A DNA stretch of 35,412 bases, taken from NCBI GenBank assembly GCA_902803785.1, contig CADCRE010000001.1, positions 1 to 35,412 on the forward strand, read 5' to 3'. Each line of letters opens with the position of its first letter. The stretch's first letter is position 1. This document shows positions 22,857 through 29,863 of this stretch, piece by piece. The notes beneath the pieces were generated by a model. The model made no database searches, had not been told where the DNA came from, and was given only the letters and a program-made list of their open reading frames with translations. The stretch is from an uncultured Erysipelotrichaceae bacterium (GTDB lineage Bacteria > Bacillota_I > Bacilli_A > Erysipelotrichales > Erysipelotrichaceae). Made by a program: the position numbers and the translations under genes.

Positions 22857-23699
22857 TCAGATCAGACGCTGTTTTTTCCGGTATGCGGTAGGTGACATTC
22901 CCACCTCTTTATCGAAGAACTGGGAGAAGTAGGTCTGGTTGTCATAACCGACTTTATAGGCGATGTCGGCGATCGACAGATCGCTGTTGATCAGAAGGTC
23001 TTTGGCGACTTCGATACGCTTGTTGATGAGATAACGGATCGGTGCTTCACCGATCGTGATCTTGAACTGATGAGAAAGATGGCCTTTGGAGATATAGGCG
23101 ATATCTGCCAGATCATCCAGAGTGATCTTCTTTCCGTAGTTCTCATCGATATAATCCTTTACCTTCTCGCACTCCATGAAACTCGTCGTCCTTCCCTTCT
23201 CTCCCTTTCCGACTCTGCGCAGGATACGTACCAGGATCATCTTCAGGGCAGCCGACACCATGGAATAACCCATATAGTTTTCGTTTCTGGATTCTTCCAG
23301 AAGGACTTGAAACAGATCGGCGATCGGATCGTCTGCTTCCAGGCGGACGACCGGGGACACGCCTTTCTCGATCAGGTGGTTCTCGGGCAGATCCGGAAAA
23401 CGAAAACGGTCGAACGTGATGACGATCGCTTCCCTAACCGTATCGGAAGATGCGAATTCCTGATGGTTGATATCCGCATCGATCAGAAGGACATCGTTTT
23501 CCGCTGCCTCGTATCTTCTTCCGTCGTAAACGAGGCTTTCCCTGCCTTTCAGAAGATAGATCAGCTCACAGGATTTGTGAGAATGCTCGAGGTTGTACCA
23601 GCCCGGACTGTTGTGTTCGAAACCGATCTGCAGGACGCGGGGATCGAATTCATCCCGCGCATTGTCCTTTTCTTCAGGAGAAACGTAATTCTTATACAT
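22857..23699 (-). CDS. AraC-family transcriptional regulator
   Basis: A 280-residue regulator. Residues about 20-95 form a cupin-like sensor with the HSHKSCELIYLLKG segment and a DADINHQ metal-site-like turn. The C-terminal 100 residues contain two helix-turn-helix units: ITLDDLADIAYISKGHLSHQ and LSIADIAYKVGYDNQTYFSQ, followed by the F-x-K/E-x2-G-x-S-P-x2-Y-R signature. Such proteins activate sugar-use genes when the sugar binds the cupin. It is divergent from the MFS-GH172 pair and lies upstream of the sugar importer genes, so it could control both. Confidence 0.9.
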   Translation of the reverse strand: MYKNYVSPEEKDNARDEFDPRVLQIGFEHNSPGWYNLEHSHKSCELIYLLKGRESLVYDGRRYEAAENDVLLIDADINHQEFASSDTVREAIVITFDRFRFPDLPENHLIEKGVSPVVRLEADDPIADLFQVLLEESRNENYMGYSMVSAALKMILVRILRRVGKGEKGRTTSFMECEKVKDYIDENYGKKITLDDLADIAYISKGHLSHQFKITIGEAPIRYLINKRIEVAKDLLINSDLSIADIAYKVGYDNQTYFSQFFDKEVGMSPTAYRKKQRLI

Positions 23700-23776
23700 G
23701 ATATGGATCCAGCCCTTCTTACTTTATATTTTAACGGATAAATTAGGTTTCTTGCGAATTTTTACAGATTTTTTAA

Positions 23777-23795
23777 ACAATTTTACATAAATTGT
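23777..23795. promoter_or_regulatory. Inverted repeat in the AraC-MFS intergenic region
   Basis: ACAATTT and AAATTGT are perfect 7-bp arms around TACAT. The repeat lies between divergent promoters, together with a TTCCGCGGAA palindrome at 23811-23820. Either may be a regulator site, but AraC proteins usually bind direct repeats, so the assignment is uncertain. Confidence 0.35.
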
Positions 23796-23810
23796 AAAAA
23801 TGATTATGTT

Positions 23811-23820
23811 TTCCGCGGAA
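23811..23820. promoter_or_regulatory. TTCCGCGGAA palindrome before the MFS gene
   Basis: A perfect 10-bp GC-cored palindrome set in AT-rich intergenic DNA, about 38 bp upstream of the -10 box of the MFS gene. The contrast with its surroundings suggests a protein-binding site. No known consensus is recognised. Confidence 0.3.
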
Positions 23821-23857
23821 GTCTCCTTTGGACCTCTTTCTTTTATAATAAGGATCC

Positions 23858-23863
23858 TATAAT
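23858..23863 (+). promoter_or_regulatory. -10 box directly before the MFS gene
   Basis: A perfect TATAAT ends 6 nt before the ATG at 23870. If used, the transcript starts at or beside that ATG and is leaderless. A second TATAAT at 23844-23849 and an AAGGA 9 nt before a TTG at 23864 offer a conventional alternative. Confidence 0.4.
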
Positions 23864-23869
23864 TTGGGT

Positions 23870-25045
23870 ATGAGAGAGAAAAGAGATCATTCATTCATCC
23901 TGCTGTGCTTTCTGTACTGCCTGAGCGCCGTCTTCATCAACACCTTCGGTCAGGTCTCTCCGGATATGATGCAGATCCTGCATTCCACCCGCGATACCCA
24001 ATCCCTGATCCTGACCTGGCAGGCCGTCGGAGGACTGCTTTGTTCCATCCTTCTCTCGATCTTTGGAGAAAGCCTGCCCAAGTATCTGACGTTGATAGCC
24101 GCTGCCCTTCTAATGAGCCTTGGCTGCTTCGGCGCTTCCTTCTTTTCCGGACAGAGCGATCCATATGCGTTCATCTTCTTCTTCCTGATGGTCGCCAATA
24201 TCGGCTATACCGCCATCGATCTGACGATGAATTCCTATGTTTCAGAGACTTACGCAAAAGACAAAAGTACCCGTCTTCCGGTGATCCATACCTTCTACGG
24301 GATCGGAGCTATCCTGACACCTTTGGTCTATCTGGCTGTGAAACGTATCTCTTTCACGAGGCCTTACATCATGATGTATCTGCTTCTGGGTGTCTGCGCA
24401 GTCGCACTCATCCTCGGGCTTTTCTTTCAGAAGAGAGATACATGTAAAGATAAGATCCATTCTTCCTTGAACGGCGATCTCTTGCGGCTCTTCGGTTCCT
24501 TTCGCTTCTGGCTTCTCCTGCTGGCGGCGATCCTGTATGCGGTATTCCAGTGCGGGATCTCCGCCTGGCTTCCTGACTGCAACCTCACCGCGAGATCGTT
24601 CTCTTCGTCTGCTTCCGGTCTCCTCGTGGTCTCTTTCTTCTCCGGAGCCCTGGTCATGCGTCTTCTTTCGACTCGCATCCTGAAGAAGGTCTCCTTAAGT
24701 ACTTACTATTTCGTCTGTGGTATCCTTTCCGGTATCTCTCTGTTATTGGGATCTTTCAGCGGATCGGATCTGATCTATGCGGTATTTACGGTCCTGGCCG
24801 GTTTCTTCCAGGGAGGGATGGTCCCGACCTTTATGATCCTCGCTTCGGATTCCTTCCCGGATCGGCCGTCTTCCTCTTCCTCGATCTTCGTATCGGCTGT
24901 CTGTATCGCCAATCTGATCGCTCCGTACTTCGGTCGGATCATCGAGACGAGGTCTCACATGACCTTTCTCTCTCTGATCGCCTTCTCTTTGATTTTGTCC
25001 GCAATCATCTTAAAATTAATGTATAGACGAGGAAAAACACAATGA
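23870..25045 (+). CDS. MFS transporter, FucP/sugar-type
   Basis: A 391-residue major facilitator with about 12 hydrophobic segments in two halves, split by a basic loop near residues 187-200. The opening LLCFLYCLSAVFINTFGQVS and the NSYVSE-TR-P-HTFYGIGA region resemble MFS carriers placed beside glycosidases. ATG 23870 is preferred because TATAAT lies 6 nt upstream; TTG 23864 is an alternative. The gene overlaps the GH172-type gene by 4 nt (ATGA), which ties its cargo to that enzyme's substrate. Since the enzyme has no signal peptide, the transporter probably imports a short glycoside or oligosaccharide for cleavage inside. Confidence 0.85.
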   Translation: MREKRDHSFILLCFLYCLSAVFINTFGQVSPDMMQILHSTRDTQSLILTWQAVGGLLCSILLSIFGESLPKYLTLIAAALLMSLGCFGASFFSGQSDPYAFIFFFLMVANIGYTAIDLTMNSYVSETYAKDKSTRLPVIHTFYGIGAILTPLVYLAVKRISFTRPYIMMYLLLGVCAVALILGLFFQKRDTCKDKIHSSLNGDLLRLFGSFRFWLLLLAAILYAVFQCGISAWLPDCNLTARSFSSSASGLLVVSFFSGALVMRLLSTRILKKVSLSTYYFVCGILSGISLLLGSFSGSDLIYAVFTVLAGFFQGGMVPTFMILASDSFPDRPSSSSSIFVSAVCIANLIAPYFGRIIETRSHMTFLSLIAFSLILSAIILKLMYRRGKTQ

Positions 25046-26190
25046 GCTATCAGACCGCAGATCTAAACAATCTTTTCATCAAACGTCCGTACCGTCGGGA
25101 AAGAGTCTCCTCCTATGACCGGAACGGGCTCAATGACGACCGCATCCATATCGCTTCCGGACAGACGACAGAGTTCGCCTGTATCGAAGGGCCGGCCGTC
25201 ATCACCCATTTCTGGTGTACCTACGGGAATATCGCAAACGGAGATACGAGCGGTTCTGTCGGTCATGAACCATACAATCTGCGCAAGATCGTCCTTCTGG
25301 TCTATTGGGATGACGAAGAAGAACCAAGTATCGAAGTCCCTCTGGGCGATTTCTTCGGTATGGGTCACGGGATCTGTAAGGCATATAACAGCGCACCGTT
25401 ACAGATGACTGCGGAAGACGGACACGGATGCAACTGCTGGTTCCCGATGCCGTTTCATAAAAAAGCCAGATTTCTGATCCGCAACGAATGTCACAACGAG
25501 ACGGTGTTCTATTTCTATCTCGACTATGAAAAGGTGGATGAACTTCCAAAGGACAGCTTATACTTCCACGCCTCCTGGCACAGGGAGATGCCGACGGAAG
25601 GTAAGGATGAAAAAGGATACGATTCTCATACCCAGTGGATCTTCGGATCAGAAGAAGATAAAAACCTGGACGGAAAAGAAAATTATGTCATCCTGGAAGC
25701 GGAAGGAAGCGGCCAGTATGTCGGCTGCAATCTGAACATCGTCAACTGCAACACCAACGGCAACTGGGACTGGTACGGGGAAGGCGACGACATGATCTTC
25801 ATCGACGGAGAGCCGTGGCCGCCGAGGCTGCACGGCACCGGAATGGAAGACTACTTCAACTGTGCCTGGTCACCGACGCAGTCCTTTGAATCTCCCTATT
25901 ACGGCTGTCTCATCGACACCAACGACCATTTCAAGGGAAAAGCGACTTTCTACCGCTACCACATCCAGGATCCGATCATGTTTGAAAGATCCATCAAGGT
26001 CACGGTCGAACACGGTCACAACAACCTGCGCAGCGATGATTACTCTTCAACGGCCTACTGGTATCAGAGCGAACCGCATCGCAGTATCCCGAAGCTCCCT
26101 CCGTTAGAAAAAAGGCTCCCTCTGGATGAGAAAGCCCTCTGGTGGAAAGACATCATAAAGACGGTAGATGATTCCGATGAAGTAAAGTAA
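25042..26190 (+). CDS. DUF2961 glycosidase (GH172-type)
   Basis: A 382-residue single-domain protein of the DUF2961 family, now glycoside hydrolase family 172. The conserved core is visible: GEGDD (246-250), FIDGE, and LHGTGMEDYF (263-272) with Glu269, the region holding the catalytic acids in characterised members. Known GH172 activities include alpha-D-fructofuranosidase, difructose dianhydride I formation or cleavage, and exo-D-arabinofuranosidase. No signal peptide is present, so it should act in the cytoplasm. It is co-translated with the MFS transporter. A D-arabinofuranosidase role would link directly to the arabinose-5-phosphate-isomerase-like gene in block B, but a fructan role cannot be excluded. 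Confidence 0.85.
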   Translation: MSYQTADLNNLFIKRPYRRERVSSYDRNGLNDDRIHIASGQTTEFACIEGPAVITHFWCTYGNIANGDTSGSVGHEPYNLRKIVLLVYWDDEEEPSIEVPLGDFFGMGHGICKAYNSAPLQMTAEDGHGCNCWFPMPFHKKARFLIRNECHNETVFYFYLDYEKVDELPKDSLYFHASWHREMPTEGKDEKGYDSHTQWIFGSEEDKNLDGKENYVILEAEGSGQYVGCNLNIVNCNTNGNWDWYGEGDDMIFIDGEPWPPRLHGTGMEDYFNCAWSPTQSFESPYYGCLIDTNDHFKGKATFYRYHIQDPIMFERSIKVTVEHGHNNLRSDDYSSTAYWYQSEPHRSIPKLPPLEKRLPLDEKALWWKDIIKTVDDSDEVK

Positions 26191-26217
26191 AGAGTATCCG
26201 AAGATACTCTTTACTTT
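26184..26217 (+). terminator. Long hairpin after the GH172-type gene
   Basis: A 15-bp perfect stem (26184-26198 with 26203-26217) closed by a CGAA tetraloop overlaps the stop codon. The distal arm is T-rich (CTTTACTTT) but no pure T run follows, so termination may be partial or assisted by the adjoining hairpin. Confidence 0.65.
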
Positions 26218-26227
26218 CGATCATCAG

Positions 26228-26249
26228 AAAAGGCAGTTTTCACTGCCTT
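26228..26249 (-). terminator. Intrinsic terminator of the DUF349 gene
   Basis: AAGGCAGT and ACTGCCTT form an 8-bp stem around TTTC. Read leftwards it ends in a short T run. Together with the hairpin at 26184 it separates two convergent genes. Confidence 0.7.
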
Positions 26250-26256
26250 GATCCTT

Positions 26257-27153
26257 TTAGTTCTTATAGAACCTCATGTTCTCGTAGTACTTGTTGATGA
26301 TACCGTTGAACTCTTCCCACAGAGCGTTTTCATTGTCTCTGCCGGCATTTCCGATCTCTTTCCACTTTGCACGAAGTCCCTTGACGGATTCGATCTCATC
26401 TTCGGTGAATTCGCTTCTTGCCAGGTAGAGTTTTGCTTCACTGATCAGTTCCTTCTTTTCAGCAACTCTCTTGGCATAAGTCTCTTTCATATTGTCATAG
26501 AAGGCATCGCGCTTGTCATAGAAAGCCTTTCTCTCTGTCAGGAATGCCTGCCACAGTTTTTCATCATCCTTATGACCTGCACTGCCGACCTTCTTCCACT
26601 CTTCCATGAGTTCGCTGGTCTGCTTTGCAGCTTCCTTGATGTTTTCCAGATCCAGAACGGCCTTTGCCTTCTCGATCAGTTCTTCCTTGAGGACCTTGTT
26701 TGCAGCGAAAGTTTCCTTCAGGTTTGCGAAGTATTCGTTCTTCCTCTCGAAGAATTCATTTCTCGCTTCCTTGAATGCTGCCCAAAGTTCGTCATCCTTT
26801 TCTTTATTCAGACGACCGGCCTGCTTCCACTCTTCCATGAGCTGCTGCATCTGTTCGTTGCCTTTTTTGAAGTTCGTTCCGGCAGCGATCTCTTTCGCCT
26901 TGGCGATGATCTCGTTCTTGCGGTCTTCTACATTGATCTCGACATCACCGGCCTTCTCTGCCAGTTCATCCATGATGGCATTGAAACGGTCGGAAAGTTC
27001 CTTCTCATAGAAAGACTCTTCATCTTCTCTGGCGTTGCGCCATTTGCGGCTCAGGACCTTGGCTTTGAAGTAAGCCTCAGCGGGATTTTCACTGTCCCGC
27101 AGTTCTTCGAGCTGTCTGATCAGCTCTTCTTTCGTGTTGTAATTTGTTTCCAT
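26257..27153 (-). CDS. DUF349 repeat protein
   Basis: A 298-residue, highly charged helical protein built of about four DUF349 units of roughly 70 residues. Each contains a tryptophan-centred WxxF/L helix and a closing aromatic stretch (KNEYF, RDAFY, MRFYKN). Long coiled-coil helices are predicted throughout. There is no signal peptide or membrane segment. DUF349 proteins are widespread in Bacillota and Bacteroidota and lack an established function. A TATAAT lies about 23 nt before the start, with a GAAGG ribosome binding site in between; the gene stands alone. Confidence 0.85.
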   Translation of the reverse strand: METNYNTKEELIRQLEELRDSENPAEAYFKAKVLSRKWRNAREDEESFYEKELSDRFNAIMDELAEKAGDVEINVEDRKNEIIAKAKEIAAGTNFKKGNEQMQQLMEEWKQAGRLNKEKDDELWAAFKEARNEFFERKNEYFANLKETFAANKVLKEELIEKAKAVLDLENIKEAAKQTSELMEEWKKVGSAGHKDDEKLWQAFLTERKAFYDKRDAFYDNMKETYAKRVAEKKELISEAKLYLARSEFTEDEIESVKGLRAKWKEIGNAGRDNENALWEEFNGIINKYYENMRFYKN

Positions 27154-27214
27154 TCGATACCTTCTTTTTCCGTAATATTATACCATTTTTTAACGAACAT
27201 ACAAATATATCCCG

Positions 27215-28081
27215 TCATTCCAATGGCTTCTGATAGTAATTCCCATAGACATCTGCCGTATCCCGGGTCTCAATGAACGCGTTCGGATCCCCTTTCAGGG
27301 CCAGTTTGACGACTTCTTCCGTCTGGAAGGAGTTCACGACCGTATACAGTAGCATCTCATCTTCTCCCTTGAAAGCACCCTTGGCTTCCACCTTGGTGAT
27401 ACCGTGACGGACCTTGTCCAGGATGGAATCGATGACCGCCTGCGGCTTCTTGGTGATGATGAAGATCGCCTGATGCGTATAGCGCTTATGCAGCCTCTTG
27501 ATCATATAGCTGTTCATATACTGGTAGATGATGGAATAGGCAGCCCTCTCCCATCCGTACAGGAAGCCGGTCACGACGATCATGACCATATTGAAGAGGA
27601 AGACCTGGTTCCACATGGACTTGTGATACTTGTTGGAATAGTAGACGGACAGGAAGTCCATTCCCCCGCTGGATGCCCCATGCATGAGAGCCACGCCGGC
27701 ACCGAGGCCGTTGATCAGTCCGCCGAAGATCGCGATCAGGATCGTCTCATTCAGGACGATGTATCTTCCGAAGAGGGACGCAAACAGGGAAGCCAGGACC
27801 GTCTGAGCCAGGGAAAAGATCGTAAACAGCTTTCCGATGTGACGATAGACGATCACCGCCAGGATCACGTTGATCGGAACATAGAGGAGCTGGAAGGAAA
27901 AATCGATGTTGAAAAAATCCGCAAAGATATCGGATACGATACGGGAAAGTCCGATCACACCGCTCGGGTAGATCCCTGCAGGAATGGAAAACGAGGTCAG
28001 AGCCAGACCCTGCAGCGCAGCTGACAGGATGACCCAGAACCCCATAACGATCAAATGTGTATACTCTTTCTTTTTTGTCAT
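27215..28081 (-). CDS. YitT-family membrane protein (DUF161-DUF2179)
   Basis: A 288-residue membrane protein. The first 200 residues carry five to six hydrophobic segments with the family stretches IPAGIYPSGVIGLSRIVSD (33-51) and HGASSGGMDFLSVYYSNK. The final 80 residues form the soluble DUF2179 domain, including VVNSFQTEEVVKLALKGDPNAF-type sequence and the closing NYYQKPL. The function of the family is not established; YitT-like proteins are proposed transporters. A clear TTGAAA-16-TACAAT promoter lies so close that the leader is only 4-5 nt. Confidence 0.9.
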   Translation of the reverse strand: MTKKKEYTHLIVMGFWVILSAALQGLALTSFSIPAGIYPSGVIGLSRIVSDIFADFFNIDFSFQLLYVPINVILAVIVYRHIGKLFTIFSLAQTVLASLFASLFGRYIVLNETILIAIFGGLINGLGAGVALMHGASSGGMDFLSVYYSNKYHKSMWNQVFLFNMVMIVVTGFLYGWERAAYSIIYQYMNSYMIKRLHKRYTHQAIFIITKKPQAVIDSILDKVRHGITKVEAKGAFKGEDEMLLYTVVNSFQTEEVVKLALKGDPNAFIETRDTADVYGNYYQKPLE

Positions 28082-28091
28082 ACAACTATCT

Positions 28092-28119
28092 ATTGTAAGT
28101 GAAAACGGTCATCTTTCAA
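28092..28119 (-). promoter_or_regulatory. Promoter of the YitT gene with almost no leader
   Basis: Minus strand TTGAAA (28119-28114) and TACAAT (28097-28092) with a 16-nt spacer. The -10 box ends 10 nt before the ATG at 28081, giving a predicted leader of 4-5 nt without a ribosome binding site. Confidence 0.7.
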
Positions 28120-28125
28120 GAGGAT

Positions 28126-28581
28126 CTAATCCCATTCCAGCAATTCTTCCAGTTTCCTTACAAAGGTTTCGAGACCTTCCTGATCCTCGGATGAGAAACG
28201 GTTCAAAGAAGGACTGTCGATATCCAGTACGGCGACCACCTCGCCCTTAAAATGGATGGGGATCACGATCTCGGAATTGGACGCGCTGTCACAGGCGATG
28301 TGTCCCGGGAACCGATGGACATCTTCCACTCTCTGCGTCCGATCGGTCTCGTATGCGGTCCCGCAGACGCCCTTTCCCTTTTCGATCTTCACACAGGCAA
28401 CTTTTCCCTGAAAAGGTCCGAGGAGGAGTCCGCCGCCTCTTACGAGATAGAATCCCGCCCAATTGAGATCCTCCATATTCTCATAGATCAGCGCAGATGC
28501 GTTCGACAGTAACGGGATATAGTTTCTCGAGCTCTCGCTCAAAGCTTCGATCTGCGCGGTCATCAGTTTGTAACTGTTCAT
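28126..28581 (-). CDS. Free methionine-(R)-sulfoxide reductase (GAF domain)
   Basis: A 151-residue GAF-domain enzyme of the fRMsr (YebR) family. The signature LLLGPFQGKVACVKI, GKGVCGTA and FPGHIACDSASNSEIVIP is complete. The three redox cysteines are Cys63, Cys73 and Cys97, with the same 10- and 24-residue spacing as in characterised fRMsr proteins. It reduces free methionine R-sulfoxide using thioredoxin in the cytoplasm. It overlaps the upstream metallopeptidase gene by 4 nt (ATGA). MsrA is encoded divergently next door, so free and protein-bound methionine repair are grouped here. Confidence 0.93.
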   Translation of the reverse strand: MNSYKLMTAQIEALSESSRNYIPLLSNASALIYENMEDLNWAGFYLVRGGGLLLGPFQGKVACVKIEKGKGVCGTAYETDRTQRVEDVHRFPGHIACDSASNSEIVIPIHFKGEVVAVLDIDSPSLNRFSSEDQEGLETFVRKLEELLEWD

Positions 28582-29273
28582 CTTCTCCTCCTTCCGGAAC
28601 GGTCGGTAAACGACAGGATCAGTCTCATGATCTGTAACAGCGTAGAAGCGACAGCTGCGACATAGGTCAAAGCGGCAGCCGTAAGTACTTTCTTTGCGCC
28701 GTCATATTCCTCTTCCGTCAGATAGGCGTTCTGCCGGATCAGCACGAGAGCCCTGCGGCTCGCATCGAATTCCACCGGAAGCGTGATCACCTGAAACAGA
28801 AGGATGACGATCTCCATCGCGATCCCGATCCAGATCAGGTTCATCATGCCCAGAAGCGCTCCCATCATGATCGCAAGATATCCTCCGTAGGAAGAGATAT
28901 TGACTAGCGGAAGCATCGCGGAACGGATATTCAGGAAGGCATAGCTCTCCTTGTGCTGTATCGCGTGCCCGCATTCGTGAGCGGCTACCGCCACCGAAGC
29001 GACAGATGCGTTCTCGAAGTTGTTTTGAGACAGCACCACCTGCATATTCCTCGGATCGTAACGGTCCGTCAGGATGCCTGCGGTCTTCAGGATGTCGACG
29101 CTTCCCAGTCCGTTGCGGTCCAGTATATCCCGGGCAACACTTGCCCCGTTCCATCCGCTCATCGCACGGATGTTTCCGTATTTCGCATAGGTGTTCTGCA
29201 CGTAGATCTGCGCACCGAACGTCAGTAAAAAGGCCAGAGTCGTCAATCCATAATAGATATAGTAATCATTCAT
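28578..29273 (-). CDS. YugP-family membrane zinc metallopeptidase
   Basis: A 231-residue membrane protein with the zinc motif HECGH (99-103) in AVAAHECGHAIQH. A hydrophobic segment lies at about 6-25, another pair at about 120-160 and one near 195-215. It matches the YugP/zinc metallopeptidase_2 family, whose substrates are unknown. GAAGGTGG precedes the ATG. It is first in a two-gene operon with fRMsr. Its promoter lies back-to-back with that of msrA. Confidence 0.88.
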   Translation of the reverse strand: MNDYYIYYGLTTLAFLLTFGAQIYVQNTYAKYGNIRAMSGWNGASVARDILDRNGLGSVDILKTAGILTDRYDPRNMQVVLSQNNFENASVASVAVAAHECGHAIQHKESYAFLNIRSAMLPLVNISSYGGYLAIMMGALLGMMNLIWIGIAMEIVILLFQVITLPVEFDASRRALVLIRQNAYLTEEEYDGAKKVLTAAALTYVAAVASTLLQIMRLILSFTDRSGRRRR

Positions 29274-29299
29274 GTTTCCCCACCTTCTTTCCTGTCTCT

Positions 29300-29327
29300 A
29301 TTCTAGCGGATTTCGATTCGATCTCAA
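29300..29327 (-). promoter_or_regulatory. Promoter of the metallopeptidase-fRMsr operon
   Basis: Minus strand TTGAGA (29327-29322) and TAGAAT (29305-29300) with a 16-nt spacer. The region also forms the upstream part of the divergent msrA promoter, so the two transcripts may be coordinated. Confidence 0.6.
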
Positions 29328-29344
29328 AACAGGATGATCTGTCA

Positions 29345-29350
29345 TATAAT
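29345..29350 (+). promoter_or_regulatory. -10 box directly before msrA
   Basis: TATAAT ends 6 nt before the ATG at 29357, placing the expected transcription start on the start codon. The intervening ATCCTT contains no ribosome binding site, so the message is probably leaderless. No strong -35 box is visible. Confidence 0.5.
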
Positions 29351-29356
29351 ATCCTT

Positions 29357-29863
29357 ATGAAAAAGATCTATCTTGCCGGAGGATGTTTCTGGGGCGTAGA
29401 ACACTATCTCTCCCTGATCGAAGGTATTTCCTCGACCACTGTCGGTTACGCCAACAGCGATATCCCGTCTCCATCCTATGAAGATCTGAAGGCACACCGC
29501 TCCAGTGCGGCCGAGACCGTAGAAGTCGTTTATGATGAAGATCGGATCTCCCTGAACGAGATCCTGGAACTCTTCTTCCTGATCATCGATCCGACTGTCC
29601 TCGATCAACAGGGACACGACATCGGCCATCAGTACCGTACCGGTATCTACTACATCGAAAGGGAAGACGTACCTCTTATCGAGGATGCCTTGCATACCCT
29701 TCAGAAGGAATACAAGGACCCGATCGTCACTGAACTCCTTCCGTTGGAAAACTTCACCGTTGCGGAAGACTACCATCAGGACTATCTGATAAAAAACCCA
29801 CAGGGCTATTGCCATGTGGATCCCAAGATGTTCGAATTCGTAAAGAGATATAAGAAGGCCTAA
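29357..29863 (+). CDS. msrA: Peptide methionine-(S)-sulfoxide reductase MsrA
   Basis: A 168-residue enzyme with the catalytic motif GGCFWG (Cys10), GYANS with the substrate Tyr, DPTVLDQQGHDIGHQYRTGIYY, and the closing NPQGYCHVDP with a possible resolving Cys. It reduces methionine S-sulfoxide in proteins. The usual TGHAE block is altered to RSSAAE, keeping the Glu. The open frame extends upstream to about 29006, but only ATG 29357 matches the MsrA N-terminus and the TATAAT placement. The stop codon interlocks with that of the convergent gene. Confidence 0.93.
   Translation: MKKIYLAGGCFWGVEHYLSLIEGISSTTVGYANSDIPSPSYEDLKAHRSSAAETVEVVYDEDRISLNEILELFFLIIDPTVLDQQGHDIGHQYRTGIYYIEREDVPLIEDALHTLQKEYKDPIVTELLPLENFTVAEDYHQDYLIKNPQGYCHVDPKMFEFVKRYKKA

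Noticed and set aside
29006-29356. N-terminal extension of MsrA
   Set aside because: The frame is open but the translated part is Cys/Ser/Arg-rich and opposite the metallopeptidase gene. The MsrA family start and the TATAAT both point to ATG 29357.
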